A stretch of 64,000 nucleotides of DNA from Acanthornis magna (GCA_036785705.1 JAWUZG010000970.1:943501-1007500); one strand, 5' to 3'; positions 12,151 through 24,789 are shown, counted from the first letter of the stretch. Notes: generated by a model not told the origin, from the letters alone. Numbers and translations: made by a program.

Positions 12151-12284
12151 TTGTGTGTACAGGTCTTAAATGTATGCTTTTTGGGTATATGGCATGGAAA
12201 ATACAAGCACATATTACTGAGATACCTGTCATGTAGCTAGTCTTTAAAATCAGACATTCAATTGTTTAAGAGAACAGTTTTGTA

Positions 12285-12319
12285 TTTTTTTCTTCTTTTT
12301 CTTTTTCTCTTCTTTTTTT
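12285..12319 (+). repeat. Polypyrimidine (T/C) tract
   Basis: Thirty-five bases are exclusively T and C, as T runs broken by single C. Near-mirror symmetry makes it a possible H-DNA former. No exon follows. Confidence 0.85.
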
Positions 12320-13320
12320 AGTGAACCAGGCCTGTTTACTTTTATAGTCTCTACACAGCAAGGCTCCATTATACAAAAGTTGTAGTTTTTTTCCCCTGCC
12401 TTCAGGTCACTTGTTAATGAGCTGAGCACTGGTAGAGGATGGAAGCGATTACAACGGGATATGGGCAGAGAGATTTCCTTTACATTTCCACAGAATTATA
12501 AAAGTGAGCAAGAGGAAGTGATGTTTGTCACCAGTACATGGAGACACTTCCCTTTGGAGGTTGATGAGAGCACCTACTTACCAGTTGGACAGAATTTGGG
12601 TGCCAGAGAGGTGCTAGGACCCACCTCAGCCCCTCCTTGTGTAGTCTCTGACCTCCTTAACCTCTGCAGGGCTTCCTTTATGAGCATTCCCAGCCAGATG
12701 GTCGAGTCATCAAACCTTTATGAGCACAAAGTCCTTTTACCACTTCACAGTTTCTTCCAGCCTAAAAGCAGGGAGGGTAGACGTGTGAGGAAAAGAAGCT
12801 AAAAGGTGTTAAAGATAAAAACAAGACATAGGGGTGGCTTCTTTCTGCATTAGTAACTTAGTGTGATGTCTGTGGTTTGTTTTTGGTGCTGTCTGCCTGT
12901 GTTGATGTTATAGAAGTGTGTTTAGATCTTCCAGTACAAAATGCTTTATTACACTACTATACAAGCATTTAGATTTAATTTTTTTTTTTACACATCTTCT
13001 GTTTCTAATGATTTGAGACATTTTTAATCCATTCATTTCTGGTGGGTTAAAACTGCGAAAGATCACTGCTCTGTTTTTGGAGGGCTGATCTGTAGTGGCA
13101 GAGAATGTTATCTACCTTCACTGGCAATAAGTGACTTAAATTACATGAGGCCTGAGCCCAGCAAAGTGATCTTGTTAACTTTATGAGAACTACACTCTGG
13201 TTTCCACCTGCATCCCAGGGTAACAACCTCACTTATGAGGAAGTCAATTTCCAGCCACTCTTCCAGGAGGAAAGTTAACTCAGACACCAATTCCTGGATT
13301 TAAGGGTTACACTTTTCCAA
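12320..13320. other. Unique non-coding sequence
   Basis: No gene is recognised. The 113-codon plus-strand frame at 12461-12802 has no identifiable domain and ends in a basic tail. A T run lies at 12979-12989. The part from 13010 to 13300 is of balanced composition and could be a further non-coding element. Confidence 0.5.
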
Positions 13321-13327
13321 TTAGAGA

Positions 13328-13328
<1 letters not shown>

Positions 13329-13381
<53 letters not shown>

Positions 13382-13395
13382 ACAGAGAGAGAGAA
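13329..13395 (+). repeat. Compound (CA)n(GA)n microsatellite
   Basis: About 25 CA units (13329-13378), with one AA interruption, pass directly into a short, slightly imperfect GA array (13379-13395). It is probably polymorphic and is the longest dinucleotide array in the window. Confidence 0.97.
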
Positions 13396-13399
13396 CAGC

Positions 13400-16130
13400 A
13401 AAATGTGTAAAACTGCAACATTGCTGAGATGTGCTATAACCCCCCTCTGATGTACAGCACTAATTTTAGAATCATTTAAATCAATTCTTATCACTAGCAG
13501 GTAAAATCAAAAATAGAAGACCCATGAATCTGGGCGAGGTCAGACTCCTTTGCAGGTTCAGGTTGATTGGTTTGCAACAAAACCACTGAGATCTGCTAGT
13601 TTTTAATGAGCTTTTCTCTGAAGAGGGGAGCTTGTCTTTTCACTGGGGATTGCTCTTGAGGGTGTGTTTCACATGTCTTTCTTAGACATTCCCTCCAGAC
13701 CTTGCTGGTTTCCCGCATTAAAAATCATCAGGTAAATTGATGGTTGTTCAGCAAGGTACAATATGTCATATGAGATCTTATACCAAACCTGTGTTAAGTG
13801 AGAGAAGGCCAACAGTCCTTGGATGGTGCTCATATTCGATTGATTTGCCTTGCACAGGATGCAGCACAATGAATAATTCTAGCAAAGTACCAACCCCCTA
13901 CTTGTGAAAAGGGATTTTGACTAAAGGGCCAGTAAAAGTAGCATGCACTGTGGAAATTTACTTTGCCACTTTTCTGTAGGAGCAGTAGATGTCTAGGCGA
14001 TACAGAAAGTTCTTTAAAAACAAAAAACTTCACCATAACCACCAAGGAGATGTACCTCATAGAAGTGCTGTTTCCAGAAATTAATACTGGCTGTACAGTT
14101 TTGGCACAACTTCTGTTACTCTTCTTTTATAAATTTGAAGATGTGTAGGTGCTGTGTGTTTAAATATCTTTTATTTTCTGTTGATTAGTAAGAAATAAAG
14201 TATTTGTTTTTTGGTCTTCCAGTGATATCACTAGACTGCCCTTGGAAAACTCAGTATTATATTGTCAAGTTTAATTTCCTCACATTCTTGCAGATTGTTT
14301 TATGGGGTTTCTATAAGAATCAGTTTTGAATATGAGACTTGATTAATACATAGAAAATACATATTTGCAACTGGGTTGGCAATAAGAAGCACAAATCTAG
14401 CAGAAATATTATTGATCTTTAAAATGTAAGCATCTCATTAGAGAGTGTATTTTGCAATGCTCACCAAACTCTAGGCTGGAGCCTTGAAGAGGATGCTAAG
14501 AAAATGAAACACAATAACATTCAAGTAAATGGCTTGAAACCTATAAATTTTGTGTTGAAAGAGTATTTTTAATATCGTTTTATTATAGCCATCTGGATTA
14601 AGTTAATGTGTTTGAAAGTTGTATAAATATTTGTAGAATATCAACATGTCCGCACTTACCCTTAAGATGGTTAGCATTGTATACCTGCTTTTATCTTGTC
14701 CTGAGAAATGATCCTCACTTGTCTCCCACCCTCACAACGTCTTTCTTTCCTTTTTTTTCTTTTTTTCTTTTTTTAAAGAAATTAACTCTCCAGACACACA
14801 TAATGTAACTTTTTCAAAAACATTAAGCATGGTTCTGACAGAACTTAAGAAATTCAGAGTTAAGTCTAAAACTCTGTCCTTAACTCACCCCGCTGTGCTT
14901 AGGTATTATAGCACATATGGTATGAACCCCCCACTGCTCTGAGGCCCTCTGATTAAGTGCTGCAATACTGTACCTAGACACAATGTGGTGACTTAAGGAG
15001 AGAATTTCAGCTTTAACCTGAATGTCCTGGTTCATGTGAGACTGTTAATGTTATTAGAACATAAAGTGGGTGGTTTAATACCTTATATATGGTGCTTAAA
15101 GTCAGCAGCAGCTGCCAGGGACTGGATTCTGCACTGGCTTTTGCTAGAGGGAGGGGAAATCAGTTGTTTTCCTTGCAGTAAAAATAGAGCATGAGAGCGC
15201 TTTCTAAATTAAAAGAAAGTTTTATTCATTGTGGATGAGCTACAGGAAAGTAGTGCAATCAGCAAAACAGAAACAAACTTGGGAGGATAAAGCTGGATTT
15301 TGTGATAGTCTGAGCAGACGGTATTTTTGCTGTGGTGAAAAAAGACTGAGCCCCTTCTTTGGTCTTTTCATGTTTCTTCTAATTTAACACTGCTTGCCTG
15401 ATAACATCTTTTGAGATGTCCTATCATTTGGCAAAATCTTGGGATCCAGACCTCCGACATGTTATGGATGCTACATGTGAGTGCAACAGAAGTCTGAACA
15501 AAGAAATAGGCTGGGAAAAAAAAGGCAAGTAAAGCCATAAGGATGTAGCCACCAAGGTTTTGATAGCACAGTTTTTAAGTCTGCAATGTTTACTTGTGCA
15601 AACCAAGACCTTGTTTGATGAGTGGGTTAATTCTGCCGACTGTTCGCAAAAGAAGGTGCTACTCAGTGCTAGATTATTAATGACCAAATTTCACTAAATT
15701 AAGATCTGTAAATAGAGTTGCAAGTGCTTTCCGCAGTAAGAAAGCAAACAGCAGAGCCTACTCCTTACTTGGTAAATCAGAAAGGTTCAAAAGTGAATGA
15801 TTGAAGTAAATAAAAATTCGAATATGGTTTGATCAGTGTTAGGCTGTCAGAGGCGTGCATCTGCCCAGAGCACTTTTGGTTCCCCATCAGCCATGCTAAA
15901 GTACAAGTAAGCTGTATCCCAAAAACAAAGGAAAGGGTTTGATAGAAGCCTTTTTCCTTAGTTTGTATATACACATTTTGTACTTCTTGGTCCATGGCTC
16001 TAGAGAATTGGGGCACCCTGGCAATTTGTGTTGGCTTAAGAGACTAAGAGACATCAGCTTAAAGCAAGTGGGTCCTGAAGCATTTCAGCATGTGGTGACC
16101 ATGTTCTGAAGTCCGTGTTTAGAATTTACT
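13400..16130. other. AT-rich non-coding sequence
   Basis: No gene is recognised. A T/C tract occupies 14741-14774. The part from 14870 to 15140 is less AT-rich and unique. Open frames such as 15424-15687 (minus), 15777-16016 (minus) and 13830-14060 (minus) show no motifs. Confidence 0.55.
14741..14774 (+). repeat. Polypyrimidine (T/C) tract
   Basis: T runs of up to eight bases are separated by C or CC. It is low-complexity sequence of the same kind as the tract at 12285-12319. Confidence 0.85.
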
Positions 16131-16136
16131 ATTCTG

Positions 16137-16150
16137 GTGTGTGTGTGTGT
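16137..16150 (+). repeat. (GT)7 microsatellite
   Basis: A short uninterrupted GT array, too short to be strongly variable. It contributes the Val/Cys start of a 142-codon chance frame (16137-16565), which makes that frame still less likely to be a real protein. Confidence 0.9.
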
Positions 16151-16154
16151 CCAT

Positions 16155-17005
16155 CCATGTTTTTTCCCCGGTGCCGTCTCCCCCAGGTTTTCACTGATAC
16201 TTCATTTGCAAACAAAGCCCCTATTGATGAGTGGCTGTTTGCTGACTGGAGTGGGGGGAAATGTAGAAATTAATTTCCCTTCCCTTCTTTCACTACTTGC
16301 ACGAACATCTAGGGATAACTTCAAGTTACCCAGATACTCTTCACGCACATCTCCTAGGCAGAAAGTTTCACCTTCTACTGCCTTAACTTACTTCTTCTAT
16401 ATTTACTTGATGCACACATGGGGCATATGTTTTCCTGCTGTGTTTTTCTGGCAAGTACAGCAGTCCCTGCAGGAATCTTCACTCACACTGCTGAAGGGCT
16501 CTGATTTTGGTTGGGAGTGCAGAAGGTCTTCCTTGTGCGAGAAATCTTTGTTGCAAAAAAGTTGAGGAGTCTAGGTAACTGACAGGGGAAAGAGAAAAGG
16601 TATATTTATGTCCTTCTTATTAAAAAGGTGCTTAAATGGATGTTTCTAATCATATTAGAGATTTGTGAGTCACAGAAACATCCGGTAACACTGATGTGCA
16701 CACTGAGTGGCTGAGAGGGCAAATAGGATAAGGTTGGTTGAGTTTTGCAGATAATGCTTAGAACTACAATACATGGACACAAAAGAATATGTTCTTCATT
16801 TGTCTTTGTGAAATACTTGCAGAAAGCAAGAATTTAAAGAGGGCTGGAGTGGGGGATGGGGTCTGGAAGGTTTGAGTGGCACCTCTGGGGCTGTAATAGG
16901 TTTCTGGCTCACCAATTTACTGCTGCATGACCGGGATCCTTCACACTGAGATAAATTTCATGTTAGGAAGATGAATGGAAATGAAGATCTGTGAAATTAT
17001 TAGTT
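16155..17005. other. Unique non-coding sequence leading into the CpG cluster
   Basis: No gene is recognised. The sequence is unique and moderately AT-rich. From 16610 to 16780 it has the balanced, motif-dense look of the candidate regulatory blocks, for example a taatcata core near 16648. Confidence 0.45.
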
Positions 17006-17009
17006 TTGC

Positions 17010-17183
17010 TGCGAGCCTATCAATCATGTGGGCTGAGCTTCTGGCCGAGGCCAGGCGTGACCTCTGGGCGGGAGTGTCGCTGGCAGGGCTGCCGCGGTCT
17101 GCGGGCAGCAGCTGTCCCCCGCTGTCGGCATTATCCCCATCCTGGCAGGGCTGAGAGGTGGGCCCGCATTCCTTGTCACCGGG
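17010..17183. promoter_or_regulatory. Small CpG-rich, GC-rich island
   Basis: I count 12 CpG dinucleotides between 17012 and 17181 in sequence that is clearly GC-rich, in contrast to the AT-rich DNA on both sides. It is shorter than the usual 200-bp threshold for a CpG island. It ends at a homeodomain-type core (taattatg at about 17190-17197). It could be an orphan CpG island marking an enhancer or an unannotated promoter, or a GC-rich insertion I cannot classify. The CpG count is observed and the function is inferred. Confidence 0.45.
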
Positions 17184-17271
17184 ACTCTTATAATTATGAC
17201 AAATGACTAAATGTGTTATTTTCAGCGAAGCAAGGGCAGTCAGAAAGGGTACTTAGGGTTTGTAAGAGGTG

Positions 17272-17736
17272 ATGGCTGGCGTGGCTTTGAAGGCTTTTCC
17301 TTTTCTTGACTCAGCTCAGACTGAATCATACATGGCCACCCCACTGGTAGCTGAGCAGCGTGTGAAACCCATTTCACACGTCTGCGCTGCCTTACAGCTG
17401 CGATGCCCTCTTTTCATCCCTGACAAAACCAAAGCTGGTGGCTGCCGCCTCTTCAAAACAGGCACACAGTTTGGTGGGGGAAACTTTGCTGGCTTTGTTT
17501 TAATAAGGATGAATGGGAAATCCCAAACACTGAACTGTATTTTACTGGAGTCTGGGAGGTGGGGGGCAGAGGGAACAACGAGTGAACAAAGCCCGATAGG
17601 AAGTGTAGCCCCAATGGTATTTTTGACACCAGAGCAAGCGTCTCCATCCATAAAGACAATGGAAATAGGAGTAGTAAATCATACAAGGAGAAAAACAGAC
17701 ACATTTCTGAGAAGTCATTTGAAAAACAAACCCTGA
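17272..17736 (+). other. Longest open frame of the window, 154 codons, coding status doubtful
   Basis: An ATG at 17272 with G at -3 and G at +4 (good Kozak context) opens 154 codons ending in TGA at 17734-17736. It begins about 90 bp after the small CpG island. I see no known domain, signal peptide or membrane segment. Two minus-strand frames, 17316-17651 and 17453-17821, are open over the same DNA, so the length may simply reflect a stop-poor, less AT-rich patch. The pairing of CpG cluster, good start context and longest frame justifies noting it. A chance frame remains the more likely explanation. Confidence 0.12.
17359..17380. repeat. Perfect hairpin of everted T-box-like half-sites
   Basis: Nine-base arms (cgtgtgaaa at 17359-17367 and tttcacacg at 17372-17380) flank a 4-nt loop. 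Each arm contains GTGTGA/TCACAC, the core of the T-box half-site, facing outward. It lies about 180 bp from the CpG cluster and inside the 154-codon frame. The inverted repeat is certain and T-box binding is a guess. Confidence 0.8.
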
Positions 17737-18080
17737 ACACCAGCAACATGTTTAGTGTTTGAATCTTGTAAATAGTCCACAAATTTCCCCTTGCATCACT
17801 AAATATGCCAAGATTAAACATTCCAGAGACAACTTAAAAAATATATAGGTCAGGGGCTTGAAGCTGAGCATGAGAAGAATATTGCTGAATTATATGAATG
17901 TGTGAGTTAATAGTACTGGGGAGAGGAAGGACTGTAAATACATGGCTTGCACCATGAAAAATAAGGATTTAACCAGCTCTTAGACTTAATTTGATGCTTT
18001 CCCTGCTTTAAACTGCCACAACAGTATTGCTATGCATAATTACAGATAAGAATCATGTTTGATTTCCATAGCTAAACTAA

Positions 18081-18096
18081 CATACATACATACATA
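18081..18096 (+). repeat. (CATA)4 microsatellite
   Basis: Four consecutive CATA units in AT-rich sequence. Confidence 0.9.
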
Positions 18097-21000
18097 TCCT
18101 GACGTAATGATGATTTACAGAATCTGACACTAAAACACTTGATGCTTCTTTGAACTGCAGAAAAACTACTTTCTGTTGATGTCTTAATTTTTTTTTAAAC
18201 TTTGCTCAGGACCCCACTGTGTTTTGCCCGTTCACAAATAGCATTTGGCAAGTATCGTAACTGAACCTGCCCTCTCACAATTTGCTTTGTTGTCACTAGA
18301 GGCTGTGCAATTTGGATTGCGTGACTTGGAAAATGGTAAGTATTTAGGTACTTTTCAGCTTTCAGCAGAGTGATGAAACCTCTAGTGAAAAAATCAGCCT
18401 GGTGGACAGTCCTTGTTTCCTGAAAGATTTCTCCCAGCAACAGAGACCAGACAACATAATGACATGTCACGCAGCACAGCGAGTGCCCAGCAAGACAATC
18501 CAGTTCTTGAACATGCGCTGTCTTATCATGTTTTAGTTCATCTCTTTTTCATGGCTTCTCCTGGCTCACCTGAAAAAGAGCAGCTGGGCTCTTGGCATGC
18601 TCAGTGCCTTGCACAGCAGTGGCACAGGTACTGCTTTAACTCACGGTGCACAGATGTTGGATTCCTAATTCTCCAGTCAGTCAGCAGCAGAGGAGCTGCT
18701 GAGGACCCATGGCAGAAGTGACAGGAAAAGAGGGCTGTTTATCCTTTTTCCTACTCCCTGCCTTTGCCTCCTTTCTATTTGGTTATGTGCCCATTTGCAA
18801 AGCTGGGCCCCCCAGGCAGAGGGCTTGGATTACAAACAGCTTGACAGTGACACTAATTTCGTATGCCTGCCACCTCATCCTGTGCCTGGAAGGTCACCTG
18901 TTACCTCTAGCAGTTATGATGGAATATTTCTCCATTAGCTGATTCAACTTGTAAGGCATCACTTGGTAATGGGTCCAGTCTGGCTTAACAAAGGCTCAAC
19001 CATCCTATTCCACAAAGTAAAATAGAGCCCAGCCAAACAATGTTACTTTTAACTTGCTGGTGCCAGATTTCAGATAACTTCAGTGGAAATACAGACACAG
19101 GTTAATACACTTCACTAATAAATTCAGTGTTCTGCCTGTGGACTGTACACACTGTGTCTGTACATTGACAATAAAGAAAACTCTAGGCCCAAACTCAAAG
19201 ACCTTAAAAAACCCTCCAAAGCAAACAGGCAAGTTTCTTTCTGCAATGATCCCTATGGCAATTGAGGAAGGTGGTAGTTCTGTGGCTTTGTGAACATGTG
19301 GTTTTCCATTTTCACATTACTATTTCTAACTTTTATTTATCTGCTTAACTCTTTGTTATCTGATAAGGGCATTTTGAAGGAGAGCACTTGGATAATTTTT
19401 TTCTTTCCTTCTGCTTTCCTTAAGAAAGTCCAAAGATGCAATGCTCACACAGAATATAATTATAATATGATCTATTAATATAATTACTTCATTTCAGAAG
19501 GAAACTTTTTCCAAAATTCCTGTTAAATTTTCTGTTTGAATCTTCCCATTCTATTTATGTTTTACTTTTGCATAGATTGCAGTCTCTATTCCACATTCAT
19601 TCTATGCTTTCAGGGTTAGGAGAATCCATCACATTTTCATTTCAAATTCTGCAAATTCAAACCCTTTTTTTGATTTTCACTCCAAAATATAAAAGAGAAG
19701 GAAAGGAAAAGAAACACTTTAAAGCAGCTCTTTAACATTCAGAAACTCCTGGAAATATGCTCACTGTCTGCTCCAAAGCCCAATCTCCAGTTTCAGCATG
19801 CTCACACTAAATAGGATGCCTATTAAGTAAATGACAGATAGTTTTGGAGGGTTTTTTCTTTTGCCAGAGTTTACAGCTGTAGCAAACAGTTTGATGCAGC
19901 TCTAATTTCTAATTATGACATACTGGGAGTGGAGGAGGTTGTCAGTTTTGCTTGTTCCTTGGTGAGAGACAGAATGAATTAATACTTAGTGCTGCCAACC
20001 AATTCATCCACCTCTATTGTAAAGCTAAGAATAATCGCTGCACATTACTTGATAAACAGATGTGGTCAACATTTCAGAATTTCTACTAATTTGTCGTCAA
20101 CATGACCAGCCAACAGCCCAAGAAAATAAATACTAGCCAAGCTCAAGATACACCAATGGTTTTTATTTGGGGGACTGAACTCAATGAGCTTTATTATAAT
20201 CTGTTTATGTGATAGCACATTATTTAGAATGAACATCTCTTTTTCTGTGTTCAGCTTCTACCAAATCAGTTATTACAAAGAAAACATGGGGCAGGGGCTT
20301 GGATGTGTCACGTGCTTTAAATGAAAACTGAAATTGCTGAAGTGTTTTCAAGCCATTTCTTAATTTGGAAGAAGTGATCCTAATGTTCAAAAAAGGATGC
20401 TGAAGCAACAACAATTTTGTTTGTTAATGCAAACAGATGTGAGGATAAACTATTGAAACTAACAAGTGTATTTAATTCCCTTCAAACATGGAGGGCTAAA
20501 GGCTGAAACTATATAAAGGGGACTTCTGAAGTGGACCAGCTGCCCAGGCCTTTTAAGTACTCTGTACCAGCATCTTCCCCCATTTGTCCTGCTGATTATT
20601 GCTTGATTGATGAGCTGGTGTGTGCAAAGTGACCACCTGAAAGTTCTGCAGGCTTTAAGAGCTTGGTCAGTGTGTATTTGACCCTTAGAGGCCATGGATC
20701 AAATATCAGGGTTATATGCATTTCAATAACTTTGTTTTGATACTTGAAGGGGAAAAAAATTATTCACACTAGGGGGAACGAAGGAGATTAAATATTTATG
20801 CTTGAGAGCATCTCTGAAAGGATCTCAAGTGACTGCTGTCACCAGCCTCCTGGTCAACTTTTCTTAGCTTGAGCCCCTTCGTCTTTTCATCTCAGAAGGG
20901 TAAAATATATATTATTGTGAAGAAGAATAGCAGAAAAGCTTTTGTAGCAGACTGTGAAGGGATTTTCCATGAGTGGCCCCTTTTGAGGGAGGAATGGGGG

Positions 21001-21792
21001 GTTCCTGAGAAATAGTTATTCCACACTGTAACCTTACTCAACAGGACTCCAAGGTGCCCAATACTTACTCAGAACAGGGCAAAAGTTTCATTTTCTGCAA
21101 CTTCACACACAGCAGATTAAATAAAAGAAGCCAATCAGTTCCCCCCAAGCCTGGAAAAAAAATTATGGGATGAAATCGGGACATTTTAAAGTAGTTCCTA
21201 TGTAATTGACAAATTTTTTTTCTCCAAAACAAATATTTCTCAAACAATTGTAGTGATATGGAAAAACATAAAAAAAGGAAATAAAAAGCTTCATATGTGA
21301 ATATCACATTCCTTGTGATATGAATAATATCTCACCTGAAAATTTCAAAACATTTGTAGTGTAATTCATATAACCAGAATTTGCTGAATGATTACCCACA
21401 TAAATACACTTAGCTTGTATGCTCACAAAAATGCATGTATTCAAGAAAATCCCTAAATTCATTGAAATTTATTTTTCAGAGTCTAATGTTTGAAGACGAT
21501 CTCAAATCCCAGTGAGTGAAAACATATGTGTATACAAAAACACTTTTCAGTAGCAGCATACATCTCACTTTAATTCTGTGGAGGCTTTTCTTCTGAGTGA
21601 TTTTACCTTATGAGTGAGAGTAAAACAGATTGTTATATAAGGCATCTAATCTACAGTTTCATATGCATTTTAATATGATGTGCATGAATGCAAAACCGTT
21701 TCACTCTGGAGGGACTGTGAGTTGGTAGATGTTTAACTCACACACATAGGCAGAATTGAGTCAGATAAGAAGCGCAAATGTTGCATGCAGAA

Positions 21793-21830
21793 CTCCCCCT
21801 TCTGCTCCTCCTTCCCCTCCCTCACTCCAC
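21793..21830 (+). repeat. Pyrimidine-rich tract
   Basis: C/T-rich low-complexity sequence with runs of up to five C and two purine interruptions. An A-rich stretch with CAAA units follows from 21834. Confidence 0.75.
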
Positions 21831-22494
21831 CAGAAAAAAACAAACAAAAAACATCCCCTCAGCAAGCCAGAACTAGTCTGGGAAGAAAGCCTTATGCTGG
21901 AAGAAAGCTAATGTCATTGGTTTCTTGTGGAAATAAAAGTAATGGTGTGGCTGAATTTCATCCCTGTCTATTTTGACTTCAGCACTGAATCTCCCTGTCT
22001 GGGTGTGCCAGCTGGCTGGAAGGGTGATCCATCTGTATTCAGCACATCACAGAATGAACTTCTGTGCCAACAATTAACTTGATACTAATTTAGGGACCTG
22101 CTTGCAATTTGAGTTGATGGAAGATTCTAAAGCCCACTTGCATCACAGAGATTATGGATATTTTATTAGTTAACCATCCTTCTTGTTTAAAATCTGTGTG
22201 GAATAGCCTGAATTTGTTTTCCAGGCCTTAAGTCATTCTTATGACACTTTTCTGAACTCTTTCAAATTGATCAGCCTCCTTTTGAAGTGGATTTAGCAGA
22301 ATATGCTCATAATGACCTGCCAAAACATAAGTAATATCCCTTGCCCGCTTGTGATTAAATCCTTTTCACCTCTCTTTTCCTCAGTATTTTACATTGAGGA
22401 TTTGCATTTTTACCATGGGATTAATGCAGCTGATCAGACAATATCTCTATTATGGCCAACAATTGTCTAATATGATCTCCGGAATTTTTTCAGG

Positions 22495-22540
22495 ATTTTT
22501 TTTTTTTCTTCTTCTTCCAGGTTTAATTTTTTTAAACCTG
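22495..22540 (+). other. Splice-acceptor-like tract followed by a hairpin
   Basis: A tract of T and C, broken only by cagga, runs up to ttccag at 22515-22520, a near-ideal 3' splice-site consensus. A possible branch sequence (gtctaat) lies about 50 bases upstream, slightly farther than usual. Directly at the AG is an 8-bp hairpin (caggttta at 22518-22525, taaacctg at 22533-22540, 7-nt loop). No open frame or donor site follows, so an exon is not called. Confidence 0.3.
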
Positions 22541-24765
22541 AGAGGATTATCTTGCACCCCAGCATGCCAAAATTTACTAAATCTGTATTGCTAATTCTTG
22601 TGATTCCTTAGCCAATTCTTATAAAGCTTTTAGGTAAAATTTGTGCAGAACCTCAAAATTTTAAACATTTGCTTCCAGTTAGAACTTTTTAATACATTTG
22701 GAAAAACGAAAAAAGGAAATATTTGCTTATTTATAGAATATTATATCACTACTTATTCCCTTAAAAAAAAAAATTCACATTTACAATCCAGGATTCTACC
22801 TTTTCTGCACTCAGATTGCAAAAACTTCCCACCACTTTCTATAACAGTGTATTCCACTGTTGTATCCCATATAACATCAAAATGCTGTTCTTTTATTACT
22901 GTTTGACTTTGTCTCTTTCTTTGCTACCACTCTCCCCATTTCTAGTATATTTTTAAATGTTACTTTTTCACCCTTTGTTTGATGGGATAATTTTAAATGA
23001 GGCAGATTTCCTGCAAGATTACAGTACTGTGCAGTTTGAAAAGTTCAGTGTAGGATAATCAATTTCCAGTTATATTGTCATTATATATCTATTTTCCCTT
23101 TTCTGTTCTATTTCACTTGTAGCTTCTTTCTGTTCTGCAATTCTCCTTTCTGCAATACTGCACATACTTCTAGTTTACAGTTACACTTACATCCATGTAC
23201 AATGTTGGACAGCAATAGATTTTGTGCATAGATCACTGCAGACTATATTTTTAATACATGATTTCCTTGGCCTTTAGGAGTTTCCTCAGCTTCTTAATTT
23301 ATGATGTATCAACTTACATTAAATCGTGAACCTGCTTGACACAATGCATCATAAATGTGAAACTCTTTTAATGACTTTGTTTGTGGTATGATCCATTTGG
23401 ATAGTCCACCTTGAACTGAAAAGGAATGAGTACAGAATGAATTCTTGAGAATATTTAACATTTAAATGTATTTCAGAACAGGGCCAGTATACTTTGACGT
23501 GTAACAATCCAGCGCAATTCTCCAAGTCAAAGTATTACTGCATGGAGTATGTAATAAATTCACATATAAGTGACCAAAAACTTGCAATGCTGTAAAACAG
23601 GTAAGTTCTGCTGCTGTAAAATTCTGTGTGTAGTTACTGAGATAGACGGCAAGTTATTATGCTTGCCATGAAGTCAAATATAGCAGATTGTGTTTGCATT
23701 AGACCTTGTATTTGTGGACCTCTGAAGTTAAAAATATCATTTGTCCTTTTGGCAGCCGTGGCCTAAATGCCCAAATCATCCAGTGATTTTTAAGCAAACC
23801 ACTGAGTCAGTATGGACCACCAGGCTGTTCACATGGATTTTCTCATTTCCATGGTCAGAATTCAGTACACATCTGTAATAGCAACAAGTGCTGACTATTG
23901 CAAGTGTCTGTGCTATCATCAGTTTAATTATGAATTTTACTAGGTCAGGTATTCTCTCTAGAAAGAGATGTGTCACTAGACCCCTTACCCTTGTGAGGGG
24001 AGAAAACAGATTACATTGTCACTGCTCCAAGGATAGACTCAAACTTGGCCTGTTTCAGTCAATGTATTTTGTCCTTAAAATATACATGCAGAAGGCTATA
24101 GCTAGAGGCATTCAAATGGTGAATATTTTATTATTTTGCTCAATTAGGTGATCAAAATCCATTCTTTCTGCAAGACGCCTCACAGATGTCCTCATTGGAG
24201 GATCAGCCTTTCCACTTTCCTGTGCTAGCCTGCTTAGGGCTAAGTTACATGACATTTCTTTCTTAGAAAGGATGATTTAAGCATTCTCTCTGTAATGAAC
24301 CCCATAATTGTCTGTATGTTGTGTCAGCACTACTGTTGGCTCAGTCCTTGCTCAACTAATAATCTACAGAAGGGGAAATCATCTTTTTTTTGGGTTGATG
24401 TACTCCTTGAGCTATTTCGCCATGTGACAGAACGCTGTGGCCGCCGGAATCAGTGGGCAGGAATGAGGATCTGGTATTGTTGGTGACTGCAGACTTCTTA
24501 AATAGGGTCATGCACTATTGCAATCAAACAAGAAACCTCACCCTTAATAAGTGTGGATGTCCATGGAAAAGATGCTACACATCTTGCCTAAAGTAGCATT
24601 CTGAAATTCGTCCTTTTTCTGTGAGGAAATACAGAAGATATTTTAAACATTAACAAAATGTACCACTCCCATTGAAATGCATTAACAATATTGCTCAGCA
24701 GTTTTTAGGAGCTGGAAGAGTGACATATCCAATTGAGACTACAGAGAGAATTTCTAGAGGCACAC
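22541..24765. other. AT-rich non-coding sequence
   Basis: No gene is recognised. A 10-bp inverted repeat (atttatgatg at 23297-23306 and catcataaat at 23347-23356) encloses a 40-bp loop. A short patch around 24430-24470 is more GC-rich and contains several CpGs. Reading frames are short. Confidence 0.55.
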
Positions 24766-24789
24766 TGTAATCGCCCAGGCTGGAGTTTG

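Larger units (their letters stand above)
17830..22490. other. AT-rich non-coding sequence
   Basis: No gene or transposon is recognised. A (CATA)4 array lies at 18081-18096. The part from 18400 to 18950 is more GC-rich and carries chance frames on both strands. An AT-rich, T-run-broken stretch covers 19280-19700. A pyrimidine-rich tract (21793-21830) is followed by an A-rich stretch to about 21850. A TGATTGAT PBX/HOX-type core occurs at 20604. Confidence 0.55.

Noticed and set aside
24771..24786. Sixteen bases matching the start of an inverted primate Alu (tcgcccaggctggagt)
   Set aside because: The match ends on both sides at once, no poly(A) or other Alu parts are present, and CR1 content points to a bird. 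Coincidence.
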